This document shows, one piece after another, positions 41,966 through 50,265 of a DNA stretch of 64,000 nucleotides. A program made the translations under genes and the position numbers. Source of the stretch: Murimonas intestini (GTDB lineage: Bacteria; Bacillota; Clostridia; Lachnospirales; Lachnospiraceae); assembly GCF_024622195.1 (NCBI RefSeq), contig NZ_JANKBI010000009.1, positions 124,001-188,000 of the forward strand, in the 5' to 3' direction. Positions within the stretch are counted from its first letter, which is position 1. The number at the start of each line of letters is the position of its first letter. The notes under the pieces are model-generated. The model saw only the letters and a program-made list of their open reading frames with translations. It had not been told where the DNA came from and ran no database searches.

Positions 41966-43299
41966 CAAACCACCCTTCCGCACTCTGATCTTATTATATC
42001 CGCTGCCTGCATATTAAAATCATCAAAAAGTGTGAGCTGCCTGTATCCGTCTATCCCCAGCGGCTTTCTTTCCTTTTCACTCAGCAGGTTCCTGAGTATA
42101 TAGTCCTCGTCCAGCTTTGTGGGATACATCATCCTGCCGCTGCATGTAATAAAGTACAGGGCCCGCTTCAGTACAACTCCCAGCTTCTTCAGGTCTTCAA
42201 ACCTGAGGCAGGCGAATCTCCTTGCCTGAACGATGTGCTGTGCGGACTTGGTGCCTATCCCCGGCACACGCAGAAGCGTATAATAATCTGCGCGGTTGAT
42301 CTCCACAGGGAACTGCTCCAGATGGCCCAGCGCCCAGTCACATTTTGGGTCCAGGAATACATTGAAATTAGGCCTCTTCTCGGAGAGCAGCTCATCCGCC
42401 TCAAACCCATAGAATCTCAGCAGCCAGTCAGCCTGATACAGCCTGTGCTCCCTCAGCAGCGGAGGTCCCCCGGGAAGGGCCGGAAGACTGGCATCCTCAT
42501 TTACCTTCACAAAGGCAGAATAAAAGACTCTTTTCAGCCTGAATTTCTTATAGAGTGATTCGGCAACTGATACGATGGCATAATCACTTTCCGGTGTGGC
42601 GCCAATGATCATCTGGGTGCTCTGCCCTGCTGGCACAAATTTAGGAGCATTTCTAAAAACTGCCAGCTCTTCTTTATTTTCTGTCATCCTGTTCTGGATC
42701 TGGCGCATTGGGGCAAGTATCGTCTTCCTGCTCTTATGCGGCGCCAGCTTTTTCAGACCTTCTGATGTAGGCAGTTCCAGATTGACGCTCATTCGGTCTG
42801 CCAGAAATCCTGTCCTGTCAATCAGCTCCTGGTCTGCCCCCGGAATAGCCTTCACGTGGATATACCCCTGAAAATTGTATTCACAGCGCAGCTTATACAA
42901 GGTCTGATAAAGCAGTTCCATTGTAAAATCAGGATTCTTTAATATACCGGAGCTGAGAAAAAGGCCTTCTATATAATTGCGCCTGTAAAATTCCATAGTC
43001 AGCCTGCATACCTCCTCCGGCGTGAAAGAGGCTCTCGGTACATCGTTAGAGCACCTGTTCAGACAGTATTTACAGTCAAAAACACATTCGTTTGTAAACA
43101 GGATCTTTAACAGGGATATGCACCTGCCGTCTGATGCAAAGCTGTGGCAGATCCCTTTGGCTACACTGTTGCCCATGCCTTTCCCGTCACCATTCCTGTC
43201 CACGCCGCTGGATGTACACGCCACATCATATTTTGCCGCATCAGTTAAAATCTCCAGCTTTTCCATTAGATCCATTTCTTCCTGAATTCTTAGACTCAT
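41965..43299 (-). CDS. TIGR03916-type radical SAM protein, putative DNA modification/repair
   Basis: A 444-residue enzyme with the SAM-cleaving 4Fe-4S cluster motif CVFDCKYC near residues 73-80, a radical SAM barrel, and a helix-hairpin-helix near residues 345-375 (YTLLRVPGIGTKSAQHIV) that points to DNA binding. The family is annotated as a probable DNA modification or repair enzyme. The coupled DUF4130 gene follows. Start MSLRIQEEMD at 43299. No DNA glycosylase is adjacent here. Confidence 0.9.
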   Translation of the reverse strand: MSLRIQEEMDLMEKLEILTDAAKYDVACTSSGVDRNGDGKGMGNSVAKGICHSFASDGRCISLLKILFTNECVFDCKYCLNRCSNDVPRASFTPEEVCRLTMEFYRRNYIEGLFLSSGILKNPDFTMELLYQTLYKLRCEYNFQGYIHVKAIPGADQELIDRTGFLADRMSVNLELPTSEGLKKLAPHKSRKTILAPMRQIQNRMTENKEELAVFRNAPKFVPAGQSTQMIIGATPESDYAIVSVAESLYKKFRLKRVFYSAFVKVNEDASLPALPGGPPLLREHRLYQADWLLRFYGFEADELLSEKRPNFNVFLDPKCDWALGHLEQFPVEINRADYYTLLRVPGIGTKSAQHIVQARRFACLRFEDLKKLGVVLKRALYFITCSGRMMYPTKLDEDYILRNLLSEKERKPLGIDGYRQLTLFDDFNMQAADIIRSECGRVV

Positions 43300-43405
43300 A
43301 TCATCTCTCCAAACATTTGTTTGTTATTATTCTAGCACATATGTTCGAATTTAACAAGGAGTTTTGTGAAATAATAGATCAAACTCTGATTTTATTGTTA
43401 CTTAT

Positions 43406-43433
43406 CGCGGGATGGTGGCGTGTAAACAGTAAC
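43406..43433. repeat. Dispersed palindromic repeat, copy 9 (CCATCCCGCG variant)
   Basis: In reverse complement it reads GTTACTGTTTACACGCC then ACCATCCCGCG. The same half-element is found at the left end of copy 4 (6842-6868) and, more diverged, at 6990-7010. Confidence 0.6.
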
Positions 43434-43464
43434 ACTTTGTAATTACCGGTACTACGTACACTGG

Positions 43465-43493
43465 TTGCGAAATCTTGCGATTTGGATTATACT
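43465..43493 (+). promoter_or_regulatory. Promoter of the MNT/HEPN pair
   Basis: TTGCGA, 17 bases, TATACT, about 30 bases before the MNT start with AAAGGAGGAA between them. Confidence 0.75.
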
Positions 43494-43524
43494 TAAGCTA
43501 TCATGAGAAAGGAGGAACGGTTGT

Positions 43525-43866
43525 ATGCCACAGACAATTTATATACTGCTTAATCAGTATTTATCAGAAGTACAAAAGATTTACGGCGCACACCTTAAGA
43601 GCGCCATTTTATATGGTTCCTATGCAAGAGGTGATTATACATCTGATTCAGATGTAGATATCATGTTATTAGTGGACTTGTCTCCTGAAGAAATGGATGC
43701 TTATTCAGATGCTCTGTCAGAACTGGGATATGAATTTAATGTAAACAATGATATTTGGATGATGCCTGTTGTGAAAAATCTTCAGCATTTTAAGCAATGG
43801 GTAACAGCATATCCGTTCTATACCAATGTACAGAAAGAAGGGGTGATTTTATATGAAGCAGCCTGA
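43525..43866 (+). CDS. MNT-type nucleotidyltransferase domain protein (antitoxin-like)
   Basis: A 113-residue minimal nucleotidyltransferase. The active site GSYARGDYTSDSDVDIML near residues 31-48 has the G-S-x10-D-x-D pattern that binds nucleotide and metal. In MNT/HEPN toxin-antitoxin pairs this protein AMPylates and silences the HEPN RNase. It overlaps the HEPN-like gene by 14 bases, so the two are co-translated. The GGAGGAA site is clear. Confidence 0.88.
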   Translation: MPQTIYILLNQYLSEVQKIYGAHLKSAILYGSYARGDYTSDSDVDIMLLVDLSPEEMDAYSDALSELGYEFNVNNDIWMMPVVKNLQHFKQWVTAYPFYTNVQKEGVILYEAA

Positions 43867-44110
43867 TTCTCTGGATGTTGGAACCAAAATAGATGTGGTG
43901 CGTCATCGCCTAGATTATGTTCAGTCTGAGATTTTTCCCCGTGAACTTGGGCGGAAGATTGTAAAGGCAGAGGAAATACGCCATGCAAGCGATTATGATA
44001 CCTTTTATATCGCTTCCAAAGAGATAACTGCACAGCAGATCGAGACAGCTGCTAAGATTTTGAAGCTTGCAGAACATTATCTATTTACAGAAGAAAAACT
44101 GCAAAAATGA
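43853..44110 (+). CDS. HEPN-like protein, short (possible internally deleted toxin)
   Basis: An 85-residue protein whose C-terminal half (EIRHASDYDTFYIASKEITA with following QQIETAAKILKLAEHYL) matches the end of HEPN domain proteins. Usual HEPN partners are about 125-140 residues with an early helical pair. Here only ~25 residues precede the FPRELGRKIVKAEEIRH segment, so one helix pair appears missing. It may be a shortened or inactivated toxin, or a distinct small variant. It overlaps the MNT gene and ends at a terminator. Confidence 0.7.
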   Translation: MKQPDSLDVGTKIDVVRHRLDYVQSEIFPRELGRKIVKAEEIRHASDYDTFYIASKEITAQQIETAAKILKLAEHYLFTEEKLQK

Positions 44111-44123
44111 CAGGGATATCAGC

Positions 44124-44163
44124 GACCGGTACATGGAAAAACAGTCTGTGTGCCGGTATTTTT
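44124..44163 (+). terminator. Terminator of the MNT/HEPN operon
   Basis: ACCGGTACA pairs with TGTGCCGGT and is followed by ATTTTT, 15-50 bases after the HEPN stop codon. Confidence 0.85.
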
Positions 44164-44309
44164 AAGTCTTGACTTCATGTCAATGTGGGATATTTTTCCG
44201 ACACTGCCGCTCAGCTTGTTTTTGGCGATTCATCACTCCACCTATAGAGGCGGAGGATTCCTCACCAATTTTGTTGATATTCTAGAGCCTGTCTATCACT
44301 GCCCCCCTG

Positions 44310-45566
44310 CTATTCCTGATCGTTTGTCAGATGGAATTTCTCCAGCAGATAAAATATCAGTCCAAGCAGCATGCCGACAACACATGCCAGCACCATACCT
44401 GTCAGCTGTATATTTCCAAATTTTACAGTGATTCCGGAGAGTCCTGTAACAAATATGACGGATGTCATGATCAGATTTTTTGATTTTCCGTAATCTACCT
44501 GGGAGTCTACCAGTATCCTTATACCTGATGCACCGATCATTCCATAGAGCAGAAATGATATTCCGCCGATGACAGGTCCCGGTATTGTCTGGATCAGGGC
44601 GGACAATTTGCCCACAAAAGAACAGATAATGGAGAGCACTGCTGCTCCGCCGATCACCCTGACACTGTATACCCTTGTGACAGCCATGACACCTATATTT
44701 TCACCATATGTGGTTGTAGGCACTGATCCGATAAGGCCTGACAGCATAGTAGAAAAATTATCGCCAAATAATGTGCGGTGCAGCCCCGGATCCTTCAGAA
44801 GATCTCTGCCAACTATCTTGCTTGTAACTACCTGATGGCCAATATGCTCTGATGTGATTACAAGTATAACAGGAAGGATGATCAGGATCGCCTGGGCGCT
44901 GAACTTTGGCGTCTGGAAATTCGGCAGGGCCAGGATAGGCGCAGCTGCCACTTCCGTAAAGTCTACGATCCCGCAGCAGATAGCTGCCACATACCCTGCA
45001 ATCACCGCGATCAGAATTGGGATGACTGACAAAAACTTTCTGAACACAACAGAGCCAAATACAGCGACTCCAAGCGTTACAAGAAATACTATAACATTCT
45101 GGGAGCTGATATTTTCATCCAGCATCCCCGCATTGCTGGCCGCTGAGCCCGATAATTCCAGTCCGATCAGGGCAACTACAGGTCCCATGGCAGCCGGTGG
45201 AAGTACCACATCAATCCAGTCTGAACCAAATTTATAGATAACTCCAGCCAGTATACATCCTAAAAATCCCACTGCAACAAAACCGCCGAGCGCATACTGA
45301 TATCCCATCTCACTTATGACTATCCCCGCAGGCGCCAAAAATGCAAAGCTTGACCCCAGATACGCTGGGGCTTTACCCTTCGTTATCAGGATAAAAAGTA
45401 ATGTTCCCAGGCCGTTCATAAAAAGTACGATAGCCGGATTTATTCCAAAAAGAAAGGGTACCAGAACCGTAGCTCCGAACATTGCAAACATGTGCTGCAC
45501 TGACAGGGGAAAAAGCAGCTTAAACGGCACTTTTTCCTCTACCTGAATAATTCTTCTACTCTCCAT
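44310..45566 (-). CDS. Uracil/xanthine permease family protein (UraA-like)
   Basis: A 418-residue NCS2 family membrane protein with about 14 helices, importing uracil by proton symport. The start LLFPLSVQHMFAMFGATVLV and the later LVITSEHIGHQVVTSKIVGR (His-containing, substrate site) are typical. EHIGHQVVTSKIVG and the GSVPTTTYGENIGVMAVT motif match UraA more than the xanthine group. It may feed salvage with the udp/cdd enzymes elsewhere in the window. GGAGGAATT precedes the ATG at 45566. No attenuator was found in the short leader. Confidence 0.9.
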   Translation of the reverse strand: MESRRIIQVEEKVPFKLLFPLSVQHMFAMFGATVLVPFLFGINPAIVLFMNGLGTLLFILITKGKAPAYLGSSFAFLAPAGIVISEMGYQYALGGFVAVGFLGCILAGVIYKFGSDWIDVVLPPAAMGPVVALIGLELSGSAASNAGMLDENISSQNVIVFLVTLGVAVFGSVVFRKFLSVIPILIAVIAGYVAAICCGIVDFTEVAAAPILALPNFQTPKFSAQAILIILPVILVITSEHIGHQVVTSKIVGRDLLKDPGLHRTLFGDNFSTMLSGLIGSVPTTTYGENIGVMAVTRVYSVRVIGGAAVLSIICSFVGKLSALIQTIPGPVIGGISFLLYGMIGASGIRILVDSQVDYGKSKNLIMTSVIFVTGLSGITVKFGNIQLTGMVLACVVGMLLGLIFYLLEKFHLTNDQE

Positions 45567-45597
45567 TTCTTAAATTCCTCCTCATCTGTAATCCCGC

Positions 45598-45624
45598 GTA
45601 ACTGTAAAGGTACTGAACAGTTAC
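45598..45624. repeat. Dispersed palindromic repeat, copy 10 (short-arm variant)
   Basis: GTAACTGT, AAAGGTACTGA, ACAGTTAC: an inverted repeat with 8-base arms, closely related to the copy at 8083-8107 (GTAACTGTGAAGGTACTGAA). It lies between uraA and mrp. Confidence 0.65.
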
Positions 45625-45650
45625 ACAATCCCTCTGAATATTATCTTTCC

Positions 45651-46484
45651 TTATAATTTACAAAGCTTCTGCAGCGCATTATCGAGATATGTGCTCTTAA
45701 CTTCGGCAAAGCGGCCCTCATCTGCCATGGCGGCCAGCTGCGGCTCTATAGGAAGCTTGCCAAGCACTTCCGTACCCAGTTCTTCAGCGATCTCATCAAT
45801 ATGGCTCTCACCAAATACATTCATTACTTTTCCGCAGTCCGGACATTTCAGGTAGCTGTAGTTCTCTACAATACCCAGCACTTCCACATTCATCTGCTTT
45901 GCCATGTTATATGCTTTCTTAACGATCATTTTGACAAGATCCTGCGGTGAGGATACGATAAGGATACCTTCTACCGGCAGGGACTGGAATACAGTGAGCG
46001 GCACATCGCCTGTTCCCGGAGGCATGTCCACAAGAAGATAATCCAGCTCGCCCCAGATAACATCTGTCCAGAACTGTTTTACCATGTTGGAAATAACAGG
46101 GCCTCTCCAGATCACCGGCGCCTCCTCGTCCGGCATAAGCAGATTGATGGACATGATCTTTATATCATTTTCTGCCAGCATAGGAAGTATTCCTTCCTCA
46201 TCCGCCTGGGCCGGTCCATGTATCCCGTACATTTTCGGGATAGAGGGGCCTGTGATATCAGCGTCTAGGATACCGACCCTGTACCCTCTCTCTGCCAGGA
46301 GATTGGCCACTGAGGCAGTGACCATGGACTTGCCCACGCCGCCTTTGCCGCTGACTACTCCGATTACATGCTTGATTTCCGTATAGATATTAGGCTCTAC
46401 AAGGAAACTTTTGGGCTGTCTGCTCGGACATCCCTCGCAGCTCTCTTTACTGCAGCTTGTGTTGTTACATTCTTTTTCTGACAT
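45651..46484 (-). CDS. Mrp/NBP35 family ATP-binding protein
   Basis: A 277-residue P-loop ATPase of the Mrp/ApbC family that carries iron-sulfur clusters to apo-proteins. The deviant Walker A GKGGVGKSMV lies near residues 44-53, with VDMPPGTGD as switch. A CxxC near residue 212 (CPDCGK) binds the bridging cluster. An N-terminal cysteine-rich stretch (CNNTSCSKESCEGCPSRQ) adds a second possible cluster site, as in NBP35-like members. It is monocistronic. Confidence 0.92.
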   Translation of the reverse strand: MSEKECNNTSCSKESCEGCPSRQPKSFLVEPNIYTEIKHVIGVVSGKGGVGKSMVTASVANLLAERGYRVGILDADITGPSIPKMYGIHGPAQADEEGILPMLAENDIKIMSINLLMPDEEAPVIWRGPVISNMVKQFWTDVIWGELDYLLVDMPPGTGDVPLTVFQSLPVEGILIVSSPQDLVKMIVKKAYNMAKQMNVEVLGIVENYSYLKCPDCGKVMNVFGESHIDEIAEELGTEVLGKLPIEPQLAAMADEGRFAEVKSTYLDNALQKLCKL

Positions 46485-46609
46485 GTTTCTTCCTCCAAAA
46501 TACTTTTCTGTTATCGTGCACCGTCTTTAACTCATTCATCCGGCGCATCAGTCTCTGTTTGAAATAATACATCAATCGGCGGCTTTTTACAAGTCACTGT
46601 TTACAGGCC

Positions 46610-47833
46610 TTACTGCTTTTTCTTACCCTGTGCGGCCTTAGGCTTTTTCACAAAATTCCGGTGTCTGGACGCCGTTTCCTCTGGCGGACCTTCTATTCTG
46701 GAATCCGACAGCTGTTTTTTTGACAAGTGCCCATTGACACTGTCTCTCAGCAGTGCATAAAGCACACTGGCCAGAGGGACAAAGATCAGCATTCCAAGCA
46801 CTCCCATCAGACTGCCGCCCACTGTTACCGCCACAATGACCCAAATACTTGCCAGACCCACTGAATTCCCCACAACTCTGGGGTAAATCAGATTTTCATC
46901 TATCTGCTGCAGAACAATGATCATTACCACGAACCAGAATGCCTGCAGCGGACTTGTAACAAAAATGAGCAGGGCCCCAAGCGCCGTACCAAGAAATGCC
47001 CCCAGTACCGGAATCAGAGTTGTAAAACCAATCAGCACAGATACGCTCATAGAATACGGAAAACGGCACAGCAGCATCCCTCCGTAACACAGCAGCCCAA
47101 ATATAATCGCTTCCATGCACTGCCCTGATATAAAGCCTGAAAAAGTCCTGTGGGAAAGCCGGCCTATAGCAAAGAACCTGTCTGCCTTTGCAGAAGGAAT
47201 ATATGCATATATGAGTTTGCGGAACTGGAATCCCAGCTTCTCTTTCTGCGCCAGTATATAAATCGAAAAGATAATGCCAATACACAGATTTGTCAGGACT
47301 CCCACTACTGAGGTTGCAATCCCCCAGGTAGAGGAGAGTATATCCGTAACTCCGTTTTTCAGGAAGTTTACTGCAAGATCAGTCACATTGCTCCAGTTTA
47401 TCTCTACAGTGCTCAGATACTGGGTAACTTCAGGATAAGATTTCGTAACCCCGCGTATCCAGGTATCCATTTTTTCCAGAAATGCCGGGATCCCGTTATT
47501 CAGCGCCACGATGGTATCTACCAGTTCAGGTATCACGGTCAGCAGGACAAAGATGATGATCCCGCCTGCCAGGAGCAGAGAAAGCAGAATGCTGGCTGCC
47601 CTTACTACTTTCTTTTTGTCCTTTAAGAATCTGGACAGCTGGCGTTCAAAAAAACGCATGGGCACGTTTAAAATAAATGCAATCGCAGCCCCCAGCAAAA
47701 ATGGGGACAGGACGCCCACAGTGATCGATACTCCATCCAGGATGACCGGAAAGTGGTTCAGGCTCCAGTAGAGCAGGATAGCAAATGCGATAATAAACAT
47801 TACCGTCTTTTTATTGTTAACTTTTATCTCCAA
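46610..47833 (-). CDS. AI-2E family transporter
   Basis: A 407-residue membrane protein with about eight helices of the AI-2E (PerM-like) family. Landmarks are LSPFLLGAAIAFILNVPMRF near the N-terminus, FISGQCMEAIIFGLLCYGG, and VLQQIDENLIYPRVVGNSVG near the end. Despite the name, substrates are mostly undetermined; some members export small molecules or act as Na+/H+ antiporters. The C-terminus is a basic 40-residue tail. No quorum-sensing genes are near. It precedes or follows trkH without overlap. Confidence 0.9.
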   Translation of the reverse strand: MEIKVNNKKTVMFIIAFAILLYWSLNHFPVILDGVSITVGVLSPFLLGAAIAFILNVPMRFFERQLSRFLKDKKKVVRAASILLSLLLAGGIIIFVLLTVIPELVDTIVALNNGIPAFLEKMDTWIRGVTKSYPEVTQYLSTVEINWSNVTDLAVNFLKNGVTDILSSTWGIATSVVGVLTNLCIGIIFSIYILAQKEKLGFQFRKLIYAYIPSAKADRFFAIGRLSHRTFSGFISGQCMEAIIFGLLCYGGMLLCRFPYSMSVSVLIGFTTLIPVLGAFLGTALGALLIFVTSPLQAFWFVVMIIVLQQIDENLIYPRVVGNSVGLASIWVIVAVTVGGSLMGVLGMLIFVPLASVLYALLRDSVNGHLSKKQLSDSRIEGPPEETASRHRNFVKKPKAAQGKKKQ

Positions 47834-47859
47834 AAATAAATCCCCTTTCAGCTTCTGGC

Positions 47860-49272
47860 TCAGCCAATAAGTATTTTTTCCTCCGGGTACTCCACAGGGG
47901 AAGTCTTCCTTTTGTCAGTAAAGGAGAGGGCAAATGACAGGCTTCCCACCCTGCCGCAGTACATCAGTATCATGATCCCTATTTTTGACACTGCTGTAAA
48001 TCCTCTTGTGATGCCTGATGACATCCCGACTGTACTCATAGCTGACACCGATTCCAGCAGCACATCTGAGAGTCCCATCCCCTGTGTTCCGCATATCAGC
48101 AGCGTGACACTCAGAGCCAGCAGCAGGTTTGTGCAGACTACCGCACTTGCCTTTTTAACTGAATCTTCATGTATCCTTCTGTGGAATATATTCACACCCT
48201 TTGTCTTTAACATGTTTGACCTCATGTACAAAAGAAATATCACAAAGGTTGTTGTCTTGATTCCTCCGGCTGTAGACCCCGGGCTTCCTCCTATAAACAT
48301 CAGAATCGTTGAAAGGAGCTTGCCCGCATCTGTGTAGGCAGCTATGTCCGTTGTGTTAAAGCCCGCCGTCCTGGTTGTCGTGGATGCAAACATGGAACTT
48401 AAAAATGTTTCCCCTGGTCCCATGCCTGCCAGTATATTATCTTTCTCAAAGAGATAGAATAAAAACGCTCCTCCAAACAGCAGCACTGCAGTTGTTATAA
48501 GAACTATCTTCGAATGTACCCTGTACTGTTTGAAATGCCATTTCTTTTTCGTAATATCATCCCAGACGATAAAACCAATCCCGCCGATTACGATCAGAGA
48601 GATCAGTGTGATATTTACCAGCCAGTCCCCGGAGTAATTGACCATGGAGGAATACTCCCCCTGATACCCCATAAGATCAAAACCCGCATTACAAAATGCT
48701 GAGATAGAGTGGAAGATCCCGTAGTAAATGCCTCTCGCCAGGCCAAGCTGGCCGCAGAAGCGGACAGACAGCAGGATTGCCCCTGTGCCTTCCACTATGA
48801 GCGTCCCTATCAGGATCTTTCTTACCAGTCCCACAATCCCACCCAGCTGTATCGCATTTACACTTTCGGAGATAAGGCTTCTCTCCTTGAGGCCTATCTT
48901 CCTGTGCATCATCAGTGCAAAAAGCACTGAAACTGTCATAAATCCCAGTCCTCCGATCTGTATCATGACCAGAATGACTATCTGTCCAAACAGGCTCCAG
49001 TGTACCCAGGTATCAACTACCACCAACCCGGTAACACAGGTGGCGGAAACCGCCGTAAACAGAGCGTCCAGAAATCCCGTACATTCCCCGCTTCTGCTGG
49101 CCACCGGCAGCATCAGGAGCAAAGTGCCTGACATGATGACAATTAAGAATCCCAGTGCAATGATCTGCATCTTACTCAGCCTGTTAGATATTTTAGCAAG
49201 ACGTTTTACTATTCTCTCTCTTATTTTTTCTTTTATATTCTCGTCCATTTTCTGCTTTTTAATCCGCCTCAA
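47860..49272 (-). CDS. TrkH/KtrB family potassium channel subunit
   Basis: A 470-residue ion-conducting membrane subunit for K+ uptake. All four pore repeats are visible with their filter glycines: SATCVTGLVVVDT, SAFCNAGFDLMG, TTRTAGFNTTD and SAMSTVGMSSGI. The N-terminus is cytosolic and basic. Its normal partner, a nucleotide-binding TrkA/KtrA ring protein, is not in this window. It overlaps the hydrolase gene by four bases, so they share a transcript. Confidence 0.93.
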   Translation of the reverse strand: MRRIKKQKMDENIKEKIRERIVKRLAKISNRLSKMQIIALGFLIVIMSGTLLLMLPVASRSGECTGFLDALFTAVSATCVTGLVVVDTWVHWSLFGQIVILVMIQIGGLGFMTVSVLFALMMHRKIGLKERSLISESVNAIQLGGIVGLVRKILIGTLIVEGTGAILLSVRFCGQLGLARGIYYGIFHSISAFCNAGFDLMGYQGEYSSMVNYSGDWLVNITLISLIVIGGIGFIVWDDITKKKWHFKQYRVHSKIVLITTAVLLFGGAFLFYLFEKDNILAGMGPGETFLSSMFASTTTRTAGFNTTDIAAYTDAGKLLSTILMFIGGSPGSTAGGIKTTTFVIFLLYMRSNMLKTKGVNIFHRRIHEDSVKKASAVVCTNLLLALSVTLLICGTQGMGLSDVLLESVSAMSTVGMSSGITRGFTAVSKIGIMILMYCGRVGSLSFALSFTDKRKTSPVEYPEEKILIG

Positions 49273-50210
49273 AGATGCTCTTCCATAAAATCAAGCATCT
49301 TTTCTTCATACTCCTCTCTGGCTACATAGTAGCTTCTGGCATGTGCCGCCCCATCTACCAACCATAATCTTTTCTCAGAAACACAGGCATCATAAATCTG
49401 CCGTCCCATTACAGTAGGAACAAAATCATCTTCTTTGCCATGAATGATAAAGATGGGGATTTTTGTCTTTTTCACTTCCTCTAATGTGGAAAAATCTGAA
49501 TAGCCATATCCTGCAATTAATCTGCATATGATACTGGACAGTTTGAGCACGGCCGTCCCTTTAATACCTAACTCACGCTTAAAGCAATATTGAAATTCTT
49601 CCATGGGGGAGGTATAACCACAGTCAGCTATAATCCCCTTTACATTGGGAGTCAGGTTCATGGATGATGTCATGAGCACTGTAGCTGCTCCCATTGAGAC
49701 ACCGTGCAGGAAGATACTGCATTTGCCGTTAAACCTGTCATCCAGATAACGTACCCACCTGTAGCAGTCTTCTCTGTCAAGACATCCGAATCCTGCATAT
49801 TTCCCGTCACTTTCCCCATGAGCCCTGTCATCCACCATCAGGAAATGATAACCCTGCTCATGAAAAAACCTGGCAATAACAGCATATTCATTACTGCTGC
49901 ACGAGGTTATGCCGTGTACTCCCAGTATTACCTTTTCAGACTTGCCTTCTGCCGGAAGAAAAATCCCGCGCAGGGTAAGACCGTCAAATGACTGTATGGA
50001 GACATGCTCCGGCTTCTGGTTTTTCAGCCATGCCTTCTCCTCTTTTACAATTTTTATAAATCGCTCCCCGTCCTTGTCACGCTTCAGGCTGTCTTCGGCA
50101 TATGCCGGCCGCGGCCTTGATATAAAACGCCAAAAGAAAGCGTATGCACCGCCTCCCAGCAATGATGCGCCCGCGATTGCTGACCATTTCAGAACCTTAG
50201 AAATCTTCAT
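49269..50210 (-). CDS. Alpha/beta hydrolase, membrane-anchored
   Basis: A 313-residue protein with an N-terminal hydrophobic helix (WSAIAGASLLGGGAYAFFW) as anchor, then an alpha/beta hydrolase fold. The nucleophile elbow is LHGVSMGAATVLM near residue 168 (GVSMG), preceded by the oxyanion segment LGVHGITSCSSNEY and followed by the acid HGKEDDFVP and the His in DGAAHARSYY. The substrate is unknown. The start at 50210 follows GGAGAGG at eight bases. It ends within the TrkH start. Confidence 0.9.
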   Translation of the reverse strand: MKISKVLKWSAIAGASLLGGGAYAFFWRFISRPRPAYAEDSLKRDKDGERFIKIVKEEKAWLKNQKPEHVSIQSFDGLTLRGIFLPAEGKSEKVILGVHGITSCSSNEYAVIARFFHEQGYHFLMVDDRAHGESDGKYAGFGCLDREDCYRWVRYLDDRFNGKCSIFLHGVSMGAATVLMTSSMNLTPNVKGIIADCGYTSPMEEFQYCFKRELGIKGTAVLKLSSIICRLIAGYGYSDFSTLEEVKKTKIPIFIIHGKEDDFVPTVMGRQIYDACVSEKRLWLVDGAAHARSYYVAREEYEEKMLDFMEEHL

Positions 50211-50265
50211 ATACAAAACCTCTCCTTCTGCTGCTTCCTTTTCCAACCATTCCCTGCCGCTGTTA

